A DNA stretch of 64,000 nt from Zygaena filipendulae. Its lineage: Eukaryota > Arthropoda > Insecta > Lepidoptera > Zygaenidae. The stretch's first letter is position 1. Every line of letters begins with the position of its first letter. The translations under genes were made by a program, and so were the position numbers. Below are positions 10,107 to 20,852 of the stretch, piece by piece. Below the pieces are notes generated by a model. The model was not told the DNA's origin, did not search any database, and was given only the letters and a program-made list of their open reading frames with translations. The stretch is taken from contig OU015677.1 in the NCBI GenBank assembly GCA_907165275.2, positions 1,860,001 to 1,924,000 of the forward strand, written 5' to 3'.

Positions 10107-10412
10107 CTAGCTTTTCCCCGTGGTTTCACCCGCTGAAATTTTGGGGATCCCGCAGGAATTCCGGGATACAAAATACCCTATATGACCTTTTCTGTACCCC
10201 CGACAATGTATATACAAAATTTCATGAGATTTCATTGGCGTTACTTTCACAGTTCCCATGGGAATTCCAGGATCAAAAGTACCCATGTCCTCCTCTGTAC
10301 CTCTGAAATTTCATGACGATTGGTTGAGCCATTAAGACGTGAAAGCGTAACAGACAGACAGACAGATAGACAGACAGATAGAGTTATTTTAGCATTTATA
10401 ATATTAGAAGGG
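10107..10412 (-). mobile_element. Composite Lep1-like Helitron
   Basis: Begins CTAGCTTTTCCCCGTGG and ends near TTTATAATATTAGAAGG. The central block is partly duplicated: two GGAATTCC...TGTACC stretches stand in tandem before a (CAGA)n run at 10353-10380. Confidence 0.7.
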
Positions 10413-10419
10413 ATTATAG

Positions 10420-12159
10420 ATCAGTAGGGATTATTTATGAAATTGTAGAAAATTGAGCATTTAGTAATATGATTGACAAAAATCTCGGGCGCAATTTTTT
10501 CACCCAACTTTACAAAACTTCTTATAAACTCGGAAACTAAATGCCGACCACTGGTACCCTTTTTGCTTGGACGCCCACATATTATCTGTGGTCTGAACTA
10601 TTTATGTACTGGTACGAAGAAATAAACGTCCCCGAATCTGACGACTGTACGTGACCGAAAAATAAAGACGCATTACCACTGATCCCGAACCAAAGCACCG
10701 ACATAAAACCCCAGATAGGACTGAGTAAGCTCTCGGTAACATAGCACGAAACCGGAGTTAACGTTACTTATTATAAACTAGCTGTTCTCTGCGGTTTCAC
10801 CTGCGTGAAAGTACCCTACTATATCTATTTCTGTACCGCTGCAGATAAGTACTAACATTCTCATTTATAAAAGTAACGATTATTTTCGTCATAATCTCGC
10901 AATAAACTATTTTGTTCCTGCGTGTATCCATTGATTTATTTGATAAAGAGCGAGCCGGAGGTCGTAGAACCTACAGAACAGAAAATAACAGATAGAAGGG
11001 ACATCAACCTAGTTTAGTATGAAAACAGATGAAAACCAGTGTCGCCGGGTGATTTTCGCACACAAAACTATTCACGCACTAAAACATTCATTAACGTAAA
11101 AAAATGTATTAAACACTTTATGGTTATGTTTTTACTTAGTTAGGTACTGTTTTCAAAATTCACAGTATTGAGAATATTGTGGTAAATATACTTGGGATGG
11201 CAGCAAAAGAAGTTTTGGGCAAGTTAGAGCATTTGCTCTAACTGCCTTTGCAACGGTGGCGCGACTGCCCCGCTTACATGTCCTCTCTAATTAGTTTATT
11301 TTCTCTGTGGTAGAACCCCACCCCATCACCAAAAGCCAAACTTAGGCTGCTTTTTGAAACTCGAGCTCGGGTGGGTGAAACCGCGGGGCGCAGCGAGTGC
11401 TGAGTAAATAAAAACATAATTAAGATCTAGGACGATCGTTGGAAAAGGCACTAAATACAGCAATTTGTGCGGATCCGTGCGCGTCACCGAGTCACCGGAT
11501 CCTTAGATAAAACCATACGACACCATTCCGTTGAGCTAAAATCACCTAATAAACAAGTGGTGGTAACCCTACCGCCTAGGCGTGGGCGGTGTATTGCTCC
11601 TCGGATTACTCAACGGGTAGGGTTGTCGCGCGTTCGCTGCTCTAGAATGTTATTTTACGACGGTTTTAATATGGTGCGGAGAGAGTTTAGTCAGCTAATT
11701 GATAACGTTATGCACGGCTGTAATTATAAAATTCTTGTAACAGCATTATGGTTTTGTCAGACTACCGCTTTTCTAATTTACTTGTTACTTATCCACTATA
11801 GTGGTAGATATGAGGTATTGCTTATTTTGCTTACATATATGTAAGCCTTATAATTATAAGGCTTTTTTATTTTATTATTGATTTCTCATAAAAATAATAA
11901 ATGGTATTTTAAAATAAATAGTGTCGGATATTTTAGATACTTAAGTACTTATTTTACTGTTAAGATAACATATAGTTTGATCAAATTTACCATTGTAGTC
12001 AAACGAAATCTGCTTGAGATTTCTAGTAGTTTTTTTTTTGGTTTTTGTAATCACTACATAGTATAAAACAAAGTCACTGCCCGCTGTCTGTCTGTCCCTT
12101 TGTATGCTTAGATCTTTAAAACTTCGCAACCCGATTTTGATTTTTTTTTATTAGATAGA
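10420..12159. other. Gene-poor stretch with repeat fragments
   Basis: Contains a Helitron 3' remnant (10780-10860), a repeat at about 10915-11200 that recurs inverted at about 31690-31925, a related block at 11140-11240 that recurs at 45945-46060, and a Helitron tail at 11358-11402 ending GGGGCGCAGCGAG. A 125-codon open stretch at 11467-11844 begins with GTG, has no recognised domain, and ends in a hydrophobic segment just before an ATAATTATAAGGC-type stem. I do not call it a gene. Confidence 0.4.
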
Positions 12160-12318
12160 GTGAGTGATCCAAGAGGAAGGCTTATACTTATAGTTTATCC
12201 TGGAATTCCCCCGAGAATTAAACATGCTAGGGACACAAGTAATAAGATTGTAGTCGGACTTCTGTTTTATTAACACTTCTGTTTTATGTTCGTTAAGACT
12301 GTAATCTGTTTTGTGTTC

Positions 12319-12353
<35 letters not shown>

Positions 12354-12405
12354 ACTTCGAAATTACTGTGGGTGAAACACACGGGTGGCGGGTGGGACCG
12401 CTAGT
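12160..12405 (+). mobile_element. Helitron remnant split by a retroposon tail
   Basis: The left part (AGTGAGTGATCCAAGAGGAA...GGAATTCCCCCGAGAA) and the right part (TTCGAAATTACTGTGGGTGA...CCGCTAG) belong to one Lep1-like copy. Bases about 12215-12354 between them end in nine AATA units, which is typical of the 3' end of a non-LTR element. Confidence 0.65.
12215..12354 (+). mobile_element. Non-LTR retroposon 3' fragment with (AATA)n tail
   Basis: Inserted in the Helitron above. It ends in AATA repeats at about 12319-12354. Too short to classify. Confidence 0.5.
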
Positions 12406-12890
12406 AAGTTTGTAAATTAACAGCGCGATCGGCCCACTTTCAGCCAAATAATTTAAAGTGAGTTTTTTAAACAGTACACATGTGATAGCCCTAGCTCGTC
12501 ACCGATCTCAGCGGGGTTGGTGTACGGATAGTCTTTTTGAATATAAATAATGATTATGAGCGAACTCGCATCTTCCGCTCCAATAAAACAACGCCCAATT
12601 GAGTTTCGGATAGTTTCCAAGAGATTAAGATTAAGATGGCTTCATAATACTCTTACCGGGAAATCAAATATCGAGGTGTTGCTATTTCACCCTGCGCAAA
12701 GCGGAGCGAGTGAAGAGTGAGAGAGAACGCGCTGTTGTCGAAGTATTTCTTTGGACACGGGTGAATTTTATTGGGTGTCGTGTGGATTTTGTTAAAATTA
12801 TGTGTTGTTTATAATTTTTTTTGACGGTAGGTATATTATAAGTAATATTATTAGTACAAGAATGCATAGACGTTATCACGTCTACAAATA
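12406..12890. other. Spacer, nothing recognised
   Basis: No gene, RNA or element end identified. The segment 12690-12760 is GC-richer (GCGCAAAGCGGAGCGAG) but has no supported frame. Confidence 0.4.
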
Positions 12891-13196
12891 GGGATGTTGA
12901 CGACTTTTGAAAATCAAAATTCTAATTAGTCCGTCAGTTAGAAAATAAAAAAATAATGGACACGTATTTTTTGCTTTTTCGAATAAATGAAAATATACAG
13001 AGATAGAGCGCATTAAAGTTTAGGGTGGGGGCTCGTCACGTCACTAACCGCTATATTAAGCCGTCATACAAACTGCACTGGTTAGTGACGTGAGCGAAAT
13101 TTCAACTCAATGTAAAATGTAAAAAAAGAAAAAATACGTGGCCAATATTTCTTATTAATCTACAAGACAGACAAAAAAAATTTAGTAAACATGCCC
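12891..13196 (+). mobile_element. M3-type MITE, complete
   Basis: Starts GGGATGTTGACGAC and ends AACATGCCC, giving 11-12 bp inverted termini. Internal order is AGTCCGTCAGTTAGAAAA, ATTAAAGTTTAGGGTGGGGG, CGTCACGTCACTAACC and GTTAGTGACGTGAGCG. A good + orientation reference copy. Confidence 0.85.
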
Positions 13197-13239
13197 ATTA
13201 TGTATGGCATGTAGTCTAGGAACGATCTCTATCCATATT

Positions 13240-13396
13240 ATCCTTAAATGCGAACAGTTTAACTGCTCAACCGATTATCATGAAATTTTGCATGCACGTT
13301 GTCGAAGGTACACAAAAGAACATAGGGTACTTTTCGTCATGGTACTCCCGCGGGAACTCCGAAATTTACACTGTTGAAACCGTCTGGAGCAGCTAG
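13240..13396 (+). mobile_element. Lep1-like Helitron, 5' truncated
   Basis: Runs from TTTAACTGCTCAACCGATTA to GGAGCAGCTAG, followed by T. The hairpin has decayed (ACACTGTTGAAACCGTCTGG). Confidence 0.7.
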
Positions 13397-14149
13397 TAAG
13401 CTATAATTCCAATAGACATAATTTGTGCATACAAATTAGGTATTAGCTATCTCATTGACTCTCCTCTAGTCTATATACTACATTTAACATCACACGAGAG
13501 GAAGGGAAGTGGAGGAAATCGGAGTCGTCACAAGACACAAAGGAAAACATGCAGATAAACACACAAACACACATGTGATTCGTGCAGCCTATAGATCATT
13601 GACACGGGTACCTATTTTCGATTCCCGGGTAAATATTGCTTGAAGGCATTACATGTCTATTTGAATTCAAATTGAATTTTGGCACCATGCCGCTTGAGTA
13701 CGGCGCAACGGGACCATAGTGAAAGGAGAACAGTAATACCATTGATGTTGGAGGTAGTAGTTACCTCGATTGCTTTCCTTTTACGTATTCAATGTCAATG
13801 TCCATTCTATACTGTATCTAGGTATATTTATATTAATATTATAAAAAGAAGATTTTGTTTGTTTGTAATGGATAAACTCAAAAACTACTTTAATTCATAG
13901 ATAGCTACAGTGTTCTTGAGTGGCGTTGAGTAGTTAATTAAATCCCAGAATTCTCATAGGAACTCCGAAATAACGTAACGTAACTGGAATCCGCGTGTCT
14001 GTTTATTGAAATAACTAATAATATTGTAAGGATGTGATAAGAAAAGGGTAACAGAAAAAAAAAACATTGAATTTATCTCCATCCCAATTCCTACATACTG
14101 TCCGTTTAGCTAATCACCGATGTCGTTTGCAGAGACCAGCTATAAAATA
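13397..14149. other. Spacer with one Helitron remnant
   Basis: Bases 13830-13975 are a + strand Helitron-like remnant (AATATTATAAAAAGAAGATT...GGAACTCCGAAATAACG). Nothing else is recognisable. Confidence 0.4.
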
Positions 14150-14350
14150 CTAGCTGTTCCCCACGGTTTCACCCGCATTAATTTTGGAGTTCCCGCGGAA
14201 ATTCCATGATAAAATATACCTCATGTCCTTCTCTGTAACTCTGACAACATGTATGTAAAATTTCATGATGATCGGTTGAGCCGTTAAGGCGTGAAAGCAT
14301 AACAAACAAATAAACAAACATACTCACTTTCAATTTTAAAATAGTAAGGA
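14150..14350 (-). mobile_element. Lep1-like Helitron
   Basis: Begins CTAGCTGTTCCCCACGG and keeps TCATGATGATCGGTTGAGCC and GGCGTGAAAGCATAACAAAC. The 5' terminus is blurred near TAGTAAGGA. Confidence 0.8.
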
Positions 14351-14686
14351 TTATAGTGGGAATTAATAACGCTGTGTGTGTGGGTGTGTAAAAGCGTCAA
14401 ACATCGTATCTGCCATCTGCATAATGATATATTCGATAATCAGACAGCCAACTGTTTTTTTTTTTCTATACTGTGCTCTCAGACCAAATGACTGTGCTTC
14501 CACTTGCTCGCGGCTCGTTAGCGCGAATAAATTGCAATATTGTCAGCTTTCTGTGTGACTCGAGTGACAAGCAATTATCCTCGATTTAATATTGATGTCA
14601 TGCCGCAGTATCAAAGGGGTTTTATTAATATAGTACTCAAGTATTTATCGCTTACTAAGTGTAGGTACATAGGGTCTTATATAATA

Positions 14687-14930
14687 CTAGCAGTCCCGCG
14701 CAGGTTCACCCGCGATAATTTCGAAGTTCCCGCGGAATTGTTCCATACAAACTTTGCAACCTCTTTTCATCCCCTTAAGGGTTGAATTTTCAAAAATCCT
14801 CTCTTATCGGATGCCTACGTCATACAAAGAACACACCCTCCAAGTTACAGGTATCTACGATCAGCGGTTTAGGCTGTGCGTTGATCCATCAGTCATTCAG
14901 GACAAAGCATTTTATATATGTATAGATTAG
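14687..14930 (-). mobile_element. Second Helitron-like subfamily
   Basis: Begins CTAGCAGTCCCGCG. The body differs from the main group: ATGCCTACGTCATACAAAGA, CCTCCAAGTTACAGG, GATCCATCAGTCATTCAGGA. Other copies lie at 24606-24735, 58852-59018 and 61060-61165. Confidence 0.65.
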
Positions 14931-14939
14931 GTATATAAT

Positions 14940-15390
14940 CTATATCTATACTTATAATAAAACTGTAGAGAGGTCAATTCTGTACATTGAATATATATTC
15001 AAAATTAATATTGGAGGATGAATGGTGATCGATACTGATGCCAAAAATGCAATCAGTAAATTTGTCTGTCTGTCTTTCTGTCTATCTGTCTGTCTGTATG
15101 TGCACGCATGGGTCAAAAACTACTGAAGGAATTTTAACCAAACTTGGTACGATTGTAGTCCATACTCCTGGGCAGGTTATAGGCTATATAACATAACGCT
15201 AAGACACATAGGAGCTGAGCAGTGACGATAAATTTGAAGCAAGTCGGATGAAAATGCGCTTTCGAGTCTTATCCTCGCATACTACTCAATCACGCAAAAA
15301 CGGCTGAACGGATTTGGATGAAATTGTCAGGTTGTCAGGGGTACAGAGACGGACATAGGGTACCTACTTTTTATCCCGGAATCAGCTAGT
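14940..15390 (+). mobile_element. Chimeric Helitron-like segment
   Basis: Starts with TATACTTATAATAAAACTG. It contains a (GTCT)n run at 15061-15098 and a second body type (ACTACTGAAGGAATTTTAACC), then switches at about 15285 to the main type (CAATCACGCAAAAACGGCTG) and ends CAGCTAG near 15388. It looks like two copies fused end to end. Confidence 0.55.
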
Positions 15391-15639
15391 AGTAGACCTT
15401 AAACCTTTACCTTTCACAGGTGTTGCAAACTACTACGTCTACTACTCACTACTCGCTATTAATAAAAATACCTATAGACGTCTATGTAAATTAATACATT
15501 AAAAATCAATTTAAAAATACACTTAACTTAGTGTAATTTTAAATTGACACCTGAACCTATACCTGGTTTTATGTCATAGGGGGCAAACGGGCAAGTGATG
15601 GTAAATGGGGGCAACGTGTAGGTAGTATGCAAAATTTTA

Positions 15640-15808
15640 TGTAGTATCTTCCTCGTTAACTTCGAAATTCCCGTGGGAATTCCGAATTTATGTCCTTTTC
15701 TCTACCCCAGACAACGTGTATGCAAAATTTCGTGGTGATCGGTTGAGCCGTTTAGTCGTGAAAGCGTAACAAACAAACTCATTTGCGCATTTATAATATA
15801 GTAAGAAT
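15640..15808 (-). mobile_element. Lep1-like Helitron, degenerate 3' end
   Basis: Keeps GTGGTGATCGGTTGAGCCG and CGTGAAAGCGTAACAAACAA, with TTTATAATATAGTAAGAA at the far end. Confidence 0.65.
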
Positions 15809-17336
15809 AAGCGTTTTATAAAGCGCAATATACTCGTAGGTACAGCTTGGCAAATTAGAGTAGAAATAATGGAGGCGTCACTGTGCTATTGATAATATGA
15901 CAGAATTTTTTATAGTTTTATTTATTCTATCACTTCACATTTTACACGCTATCAACTACCTACTGTTTTTTCACTAGAAAATACAAAAACCACGATCTTT
16001 TATGCTTTGTTTATGAGGAATTTTTTGAGAATGCCTTGTGAAAAAAATTAATTCCGTTTCTAGACTTTCTTGCCAAGCTGTACCTACAGCTATGTGTATA
16101 TATCTTTTATCTTTATATATGTATAGAAGGGAGTACATTGACTTCGTAAGGATAATGCCAGTCCTTATCGCATCTAGGTCACCCGAATATCACCGAGGTC
16201 AGTCCCTACGACCCTGGAGCTCTGAAACCAGCCTTCATCCTATAGACATAGGGATAAATTTAGCATATTTCAGAAATTCTACTTTATTCGGAGGAGAAGT
16301 AAACAAAAATGACTAGTGTTTTCCTTCGCATTTGTCTGTGCATTCAATTAATCTTACATTTGCTTTCCCATTAGACCTCTTCGGGATAATGTCTGATGGA
16401 AATAATTATGGATCATGATTTGCCAATAAGTTTTATGAATACAATACCTTGTATTGAAGAACCTTGTATAAGAACCGGATCAAATATTTATTGTGAAATC
16501 GCCCACAAAAAACTGGATGCTTCCGTCCGCTGTTTCAACCGCGTTACGTAACTTCGGAATTCCCTTAGGAAATATTTTTTGTATCGTAATATCGAATACC
16601 TAAACACTAAAGTAACAATTCAAATAGCAGTTTCCTGTAGTACCATCCACATGAACTCCGGTACTCCCTCGGGATCTCCTCGTTTCGGCGTAAAAAGTAT
16701 CTTAAATTTAGAATTGCCACCTGTACTATAATATGTAGCATCGTACTTTATTTCAGTCAATTGTACTATATACCTATTATGGAGTATTACTAGAGCTGTG
16801 CCTCCCGGTTTCTCCAAAGTAAAATTTTGTTAAAAAAAAATTAATAACTTATTTGTATTTTGGATTAAATTGGCATTTTGTTATTTTTAACTTTTTGTGT
16901 TTTTAAGGTCGGTTTAATTTTTTATTAAAATTTCGTTTATTTTTCGCTTTTAAGTGAGCTGGTTTACAATATCGCGGTTTCTCCAAAGTAAAATTTTGTT
17001 CGAAAAATAAAAAAATACAGTAAATTATTTACATTAGGACTCGAACCTGCAATCTACTGAAGGTGCGATATTTTTTATACGAAAGTCACGGATCACGTCA
17101 TCCCACTACGGCCTACGCGCTATGATTAGCTGTCTACGCTACGTTAGTGACGTCATTACGTTATCGTTATAATCGTAATATACCTACCTATACCTATGTA
17201 TACCTAAATGTTGCCAACAGTTGTCTGTCATGAGGAGAAATAATACAATGTGACGTCACACACGCTCGAGTTTGTAGATACCTACCGACATGTGTCATCG
17301 GTAGGAGATTGGAAAACGAATTTATTCTTTGCTTCA
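15809..17336. other. Gene-poor stretch with a short direct repeat
   Basis: No supported gene. The 23-bp block CGGTTTCTCCAAAGTAAAAT(TTT) occurs at 16807-16830 and again at 16975-16998. At 17040-17055 a reverse-strand tRNA B-box-like GGTTCGAGTCC could mark an old SINE. Short frames at 16038-16316 (+) and 16620-16817 (-) have no recognised domain. Confidence 0.35.
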
Positions 17337-17415
17337 CTGGCTGTTCCCCGCGGTTTCACCCGCGTTAATTTCGGAGCTCCCGCGGGAATTCAGCGACAAA
17401 ACTACCCTATGATTT
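17337..17415 (-). mobile_element. Lep1-like Helitron 3' fragment
   Basis: CTGGCTGTTCCCCGCGGTTT through CTCCCGCGGGAATTC. Only the hairpin end remains. Confidence 0.65.
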
Positions 17416-17728
17416 TCGTAATTTCACTATTTTGCCATAGTATCTATGGTTCGTAGAATGCACCTTCTTTTCTTTCATTTAAACAGTGCCATGTCGCTAA
17501 AATGGCTGACTTACAGGTATTCCAGTTTCAATCAGAACAATAGTGATTTTCTGATTAATTTGTCATGTATAGGCAGTTTCGACTTTTGAAGTACCTATTT
17601 TTAATCAACCAAAGTTGATTCCTAGATATGGTAAGTGTCAAAACGTGCATATTGTAATAGAAAAACCGCCATGTTTTTGATTGCAACCGAAAAATGATAG
17701 AAACTAAAGTTACATAATAGACTAAATG

Positions 17729-18047
17729 GGGATGTTGACGACTTTTGAAAATCGAAATTCTAATTAGTCCGTCAGTTAGAAAATAAAAAAAACAACAGAC
17801 ACGTATTTTTTCGCTTTTTCAAATATTTATAGAGATAAAGCGCATTAAAGTTTAGGGTGAGGGGGTCGTGACGTCACTAACCGCTAAAACCGTCAGACAA
17901 ACTGTCCAGATAGTGTCGTCACGCGAAATTTCAACTCAATGTATCGCCGTTATTTTTTGATTACGTAAATAAAAAAATAAAAAATACGTGTCCAATATTT
18001 TCATTAATCTACAAGACGGACTAAAAACAAAATTAGTCACCATTCCC
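17729..18047 (+). mobile_element. M3-type MITE, complete
   Basis: Starts GGGATGTTGACGACTTTTG and ends TTAGTCACCATTCCC. It contains CGTGACGTCACTAACC. Confidence 0.85.
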
Positions 18048-18175
18048 ATTACATGGGTTCCATTTTTGCTGTTCGACCTAATAAAAATCCTAAATACAAA
18101 CAACAACCCTACATCGCAATTCGCAACTTTCCTGAATGGAAAGTTACCCCATAGAGTTGTTATTTAAAATGTTAG

Positions 18176-19349
18176 CAAAGTCTTAACATGTTAACCCACA
18201 AATTAAGTTATTGATTCAGAATTTCAGAACCATTTATTGAGAGTTAGGGAACGTTTTTTAATTATGTGTTTACCATAATATGGTAAACACATAATACAGT
18301 ACAGTACAGTGTACAGTGTACTGACTCTACTGTTGTCACGGTTGGTCAGCAATCAAGTCCCCAACTAGATGAAGTGATCGCTGTGGGTGAGATATCAACT
18401 CTCCAATCCACTAAAACTGATCAATGATGTGATGCTCTTTTAGTGTTCTTATACGATGCGAAACTATCCATTTCTCAGCGGAATTACAAAGACCTGCAAG
18501 ATTTAAAAGCGGTGTCACCATCTAACTGCCATACAATGACACACCATTTAAAGTTTGACCTAATTAGAAGATGATTAAGGCTGATAATAATTAATAACAA
18601 TTAGAAACAGAAACAATTATTATAACATTTTCTTTAAGTTTTTCGTAGGAACCAATGCAACGTTACCATTGATAATGAAACGTGTTATTCGAGTTACGTT
18701 TTTTAGTTTTTATAAAAACTATATTTTTTAAGTTTATAAAGTTTTTCTTGATAGAATTGAATTTTTTTTAATATTTTTACTACATTTACTATACTAAGAA
18801 ACTAGATGATTACCAAAACTACTTACTTATGTGATATTACTCCATAGTAATTAATATTATTTATTAAAATTTGTTAGAGTAAGTAGGTACTATATTTTGT
18901 TGAAACTGAATAACATATAAACTAAAAGCAGTGTCATATTTTCTAATATTATACCTACTTAATTAAATAAATAAAAAGTTAAAATACCGCAGAAATCTTT
19001 CTTTTGTTGAAGTAATACCGCTTAAGTCAATTTTATACTCATACAGTATTAAAAACACCTATTTTTACTTATAGCATTATAATTGAACCTAATATATAAC
19101 TATCTATGTATTCGGTACACATGTATGAAGTATTTCAAAGATATTAATCAGTTTTTTGTCTCTCCTGAAAACTTGTCAAATTTTACTTGAGCGGTATTGT
19201 TACCTAAGCGACGATATTACATTGCTTAAATATGTAACTAAATATTGAACATAAAAAATGTTGACACAAAATGGCGCTCCTACTTTTAAAACACGATTTA
19301 CTCAAAATTTCTCCAGTGTGGGTTAACACACTATTGCTTATCTATGTCC
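18176..19349 (+). mobile_element. M1 element split by about 900 bp of AT-rich DNA
   Basis: The left end (ACATGTTAACCCACAAATTA..GTGTTTACC) and the right end (TTACATTGCTTAAATATG..TTGCTTATCTATGTCC) match the two halves of the 235-bp M1 element. Between them lies AT-rich sequence starting with a 35-bp palindrome at 18261-18295 and containing GCGGTATT near both ends (about 19017 in reverse, 19191). The insert is not identified. Confidence 0.55.
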
Positions 19350-19410
19350 AATTGATAGTTCTTTATAAGGATGTCACGGAGCTTCTGTTCCGACTCCGAT
19401 ATGTCGGAAA

Positions 19411-19786
19411 CAGGGATGTTGCGGATGCCGATTTTTTCAAATCCGCGGATGTGAATGCGGATGCGGATTTTTGATGGCTCGCATCCGCAATCCGCAAACA
19501 TCATTGATGCTTAAGATGTTATATAAATATAGCATATAAATGAAGAATTAAAACAATGATAAAGTAATTATTTTCTAACATTTTAATTCATTAAAATTGG
19601 TATTAAGAATAATGCTCTAATTTTTTTTATCTTCACTTGCCAATTTTCATTCGCCGGCCCCACCCAATTTCTTTCTTATCACAACTAGTATTACATTTGC
19701 ATCCGCATGAATATCCGCATTGATTGATGCGGATGCGGATGCAGATGTCCAGATCTATGCGGATGCGAAAATTCGCAACATCCCTG
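19411..19786. mobile_element. hAT-like non-autonomous transposon
   Basis: 376 bp with 13-bp inverted ends CAGGGATGTTGCG / CGCAACATCCCTG. The flanks are GTCGGAAA and GTCGGAAC, an 8-bp duplication with one mismatch, as expected for hAT. Both subterminal regions carry repeated GCGGAT hexamers. No transposase frame. Confidence 0.85.
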
Positions 19787-19794
19787 GTCGGAAC

Positions 19795-20418
19795 ATCCAA
19801 GTGATGTTACAACTCCGTTTCCAACTTCGGCTGTGACACCTTAAAAACATAGACAGACATAGACATAGACATAATATGTATCTTTATTCGGCATCACAGA
19901 AAATAAAAAAATATGTGACAAAATTTAACAGAGGGCTTACCCCTCACGTACTTTCTGTCGTCGATTATTTATTATCTACTCTTTACTCTTTCGTTATATG
20001 CAATACGGATAATTTACGGATGATGATTATCACATCTGTTTTCTGCCACCACCTCCGACTCAGATTCCGGTTCCGACTCCAACTACTTCCGTGTGCTTCA
20101 TAAAATACGTTATAGGTACCTACGGCCATTTTGTTTTCAACTTTCTTTTTTCTTCGGGCTAATAAAAACAAATGCTTGTTGTGTTTGAACTGTGGGCCCT
20201 AGCGGAGGCGGCGTGGGACGCTACCGATCTTCATTACGATGGAAGACGAACGGGCTGGCAGTCACACCGGCAGATGATGCCTAAAAGTCAAAAGTTCTCT
20301 TCGCATCTATACGACAAAAACTTCTAAACTAATTTCAATAGATGGCGTTAGGAGTAGGTTACTAGTACCTAACTGTTTTTCTAAAGTTCCATCTATGCAT
20401 GGTAAAAATAAAATCAAT
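19795..20418. other. Spacer, no gene recognised
   Basis: A short frame at 19876-20103 has no recognisable domain. A GC-rich patch at 20185-20275 is unassigned. Confidence 0.35.
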
Positions 20419-20852
20419 CCTATTAATATTATAAATGGACGCAGATAAGCAATAACATGTTAACCCACAAAATTAAGTTATTGATTCAGAACGATTTATT
20501 GAGAGTTAGGGAACGTTTTTTAATTATGTGTTTGCCTTATTACATTGCTTAAATATGCAACTAAATATTGAACATAAAAAATGTTGACACAAATGGCGCT
20601 TCTACTTTTAAAACTCGATTTACTCAAAATTTCTCCAGTGTGGGTTAACACACTATTGCTTATCTATGTCCAAATGTGAAAGTGTGAATGTTTGGATGTT
20701 TATCACTCAATCACGCAAAAACGGCTGAACGGATTTGGATAAAATTTGACATGCACATTGTCACGGGTACAGAGAAGGACATAGGGTACTTTTTATTTTT
20801 TACCCGCGGGAACTCCGAAATTACCGCGGGTGAAACCGCGGGGCACAGCTAG
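20419..20852 (+). mobile_element. Lep1-like Helitron carrying an M1 insertion
   Basis: TCCTATTAATATTATAAAT is separated from GTGAAAGTGTGAATGTTTGG by the 235-bp M1 copy at 20437-20671. The Helitron then runs to the hairpin and CTAG at 20849-20852. Confidence 0.85.
20437..20671 (+). mobile_element. M1 MITE, complete
   Basis: 235 bp. The ends GGACGCAGATAAGCAATAAC and TATTGCTTATCTATGTCC are imperfect inverted repeats of about 33 bp that continue into TGTTAACCCACA / TGTGGGTTAACA. Flanked by AAAT on both sides (20433-20436, 20672-20675). No coding capacity. Superfamily unknown. Confidence 0.85.

Noticed and set aside
11467..11844. 125-codon frame with hydrophobic C-terminus
   Set aside because: It starts with GTG, which is not a normal animal start, and has no domain. 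It lies among repeat fragments.
16620..16817. 65-codon reverse frame with protein-like composition
   Set aside because: The sequence includes GGTACTCCCTCGGGATCTCC, which looks Helitron-derived. There is no domain or splice support.
17035..17060. Reverse-strand tRNA gene from B-box match
   Set aside because: Only the B box is seen. There is no A box or acceptor stem at proper distance.
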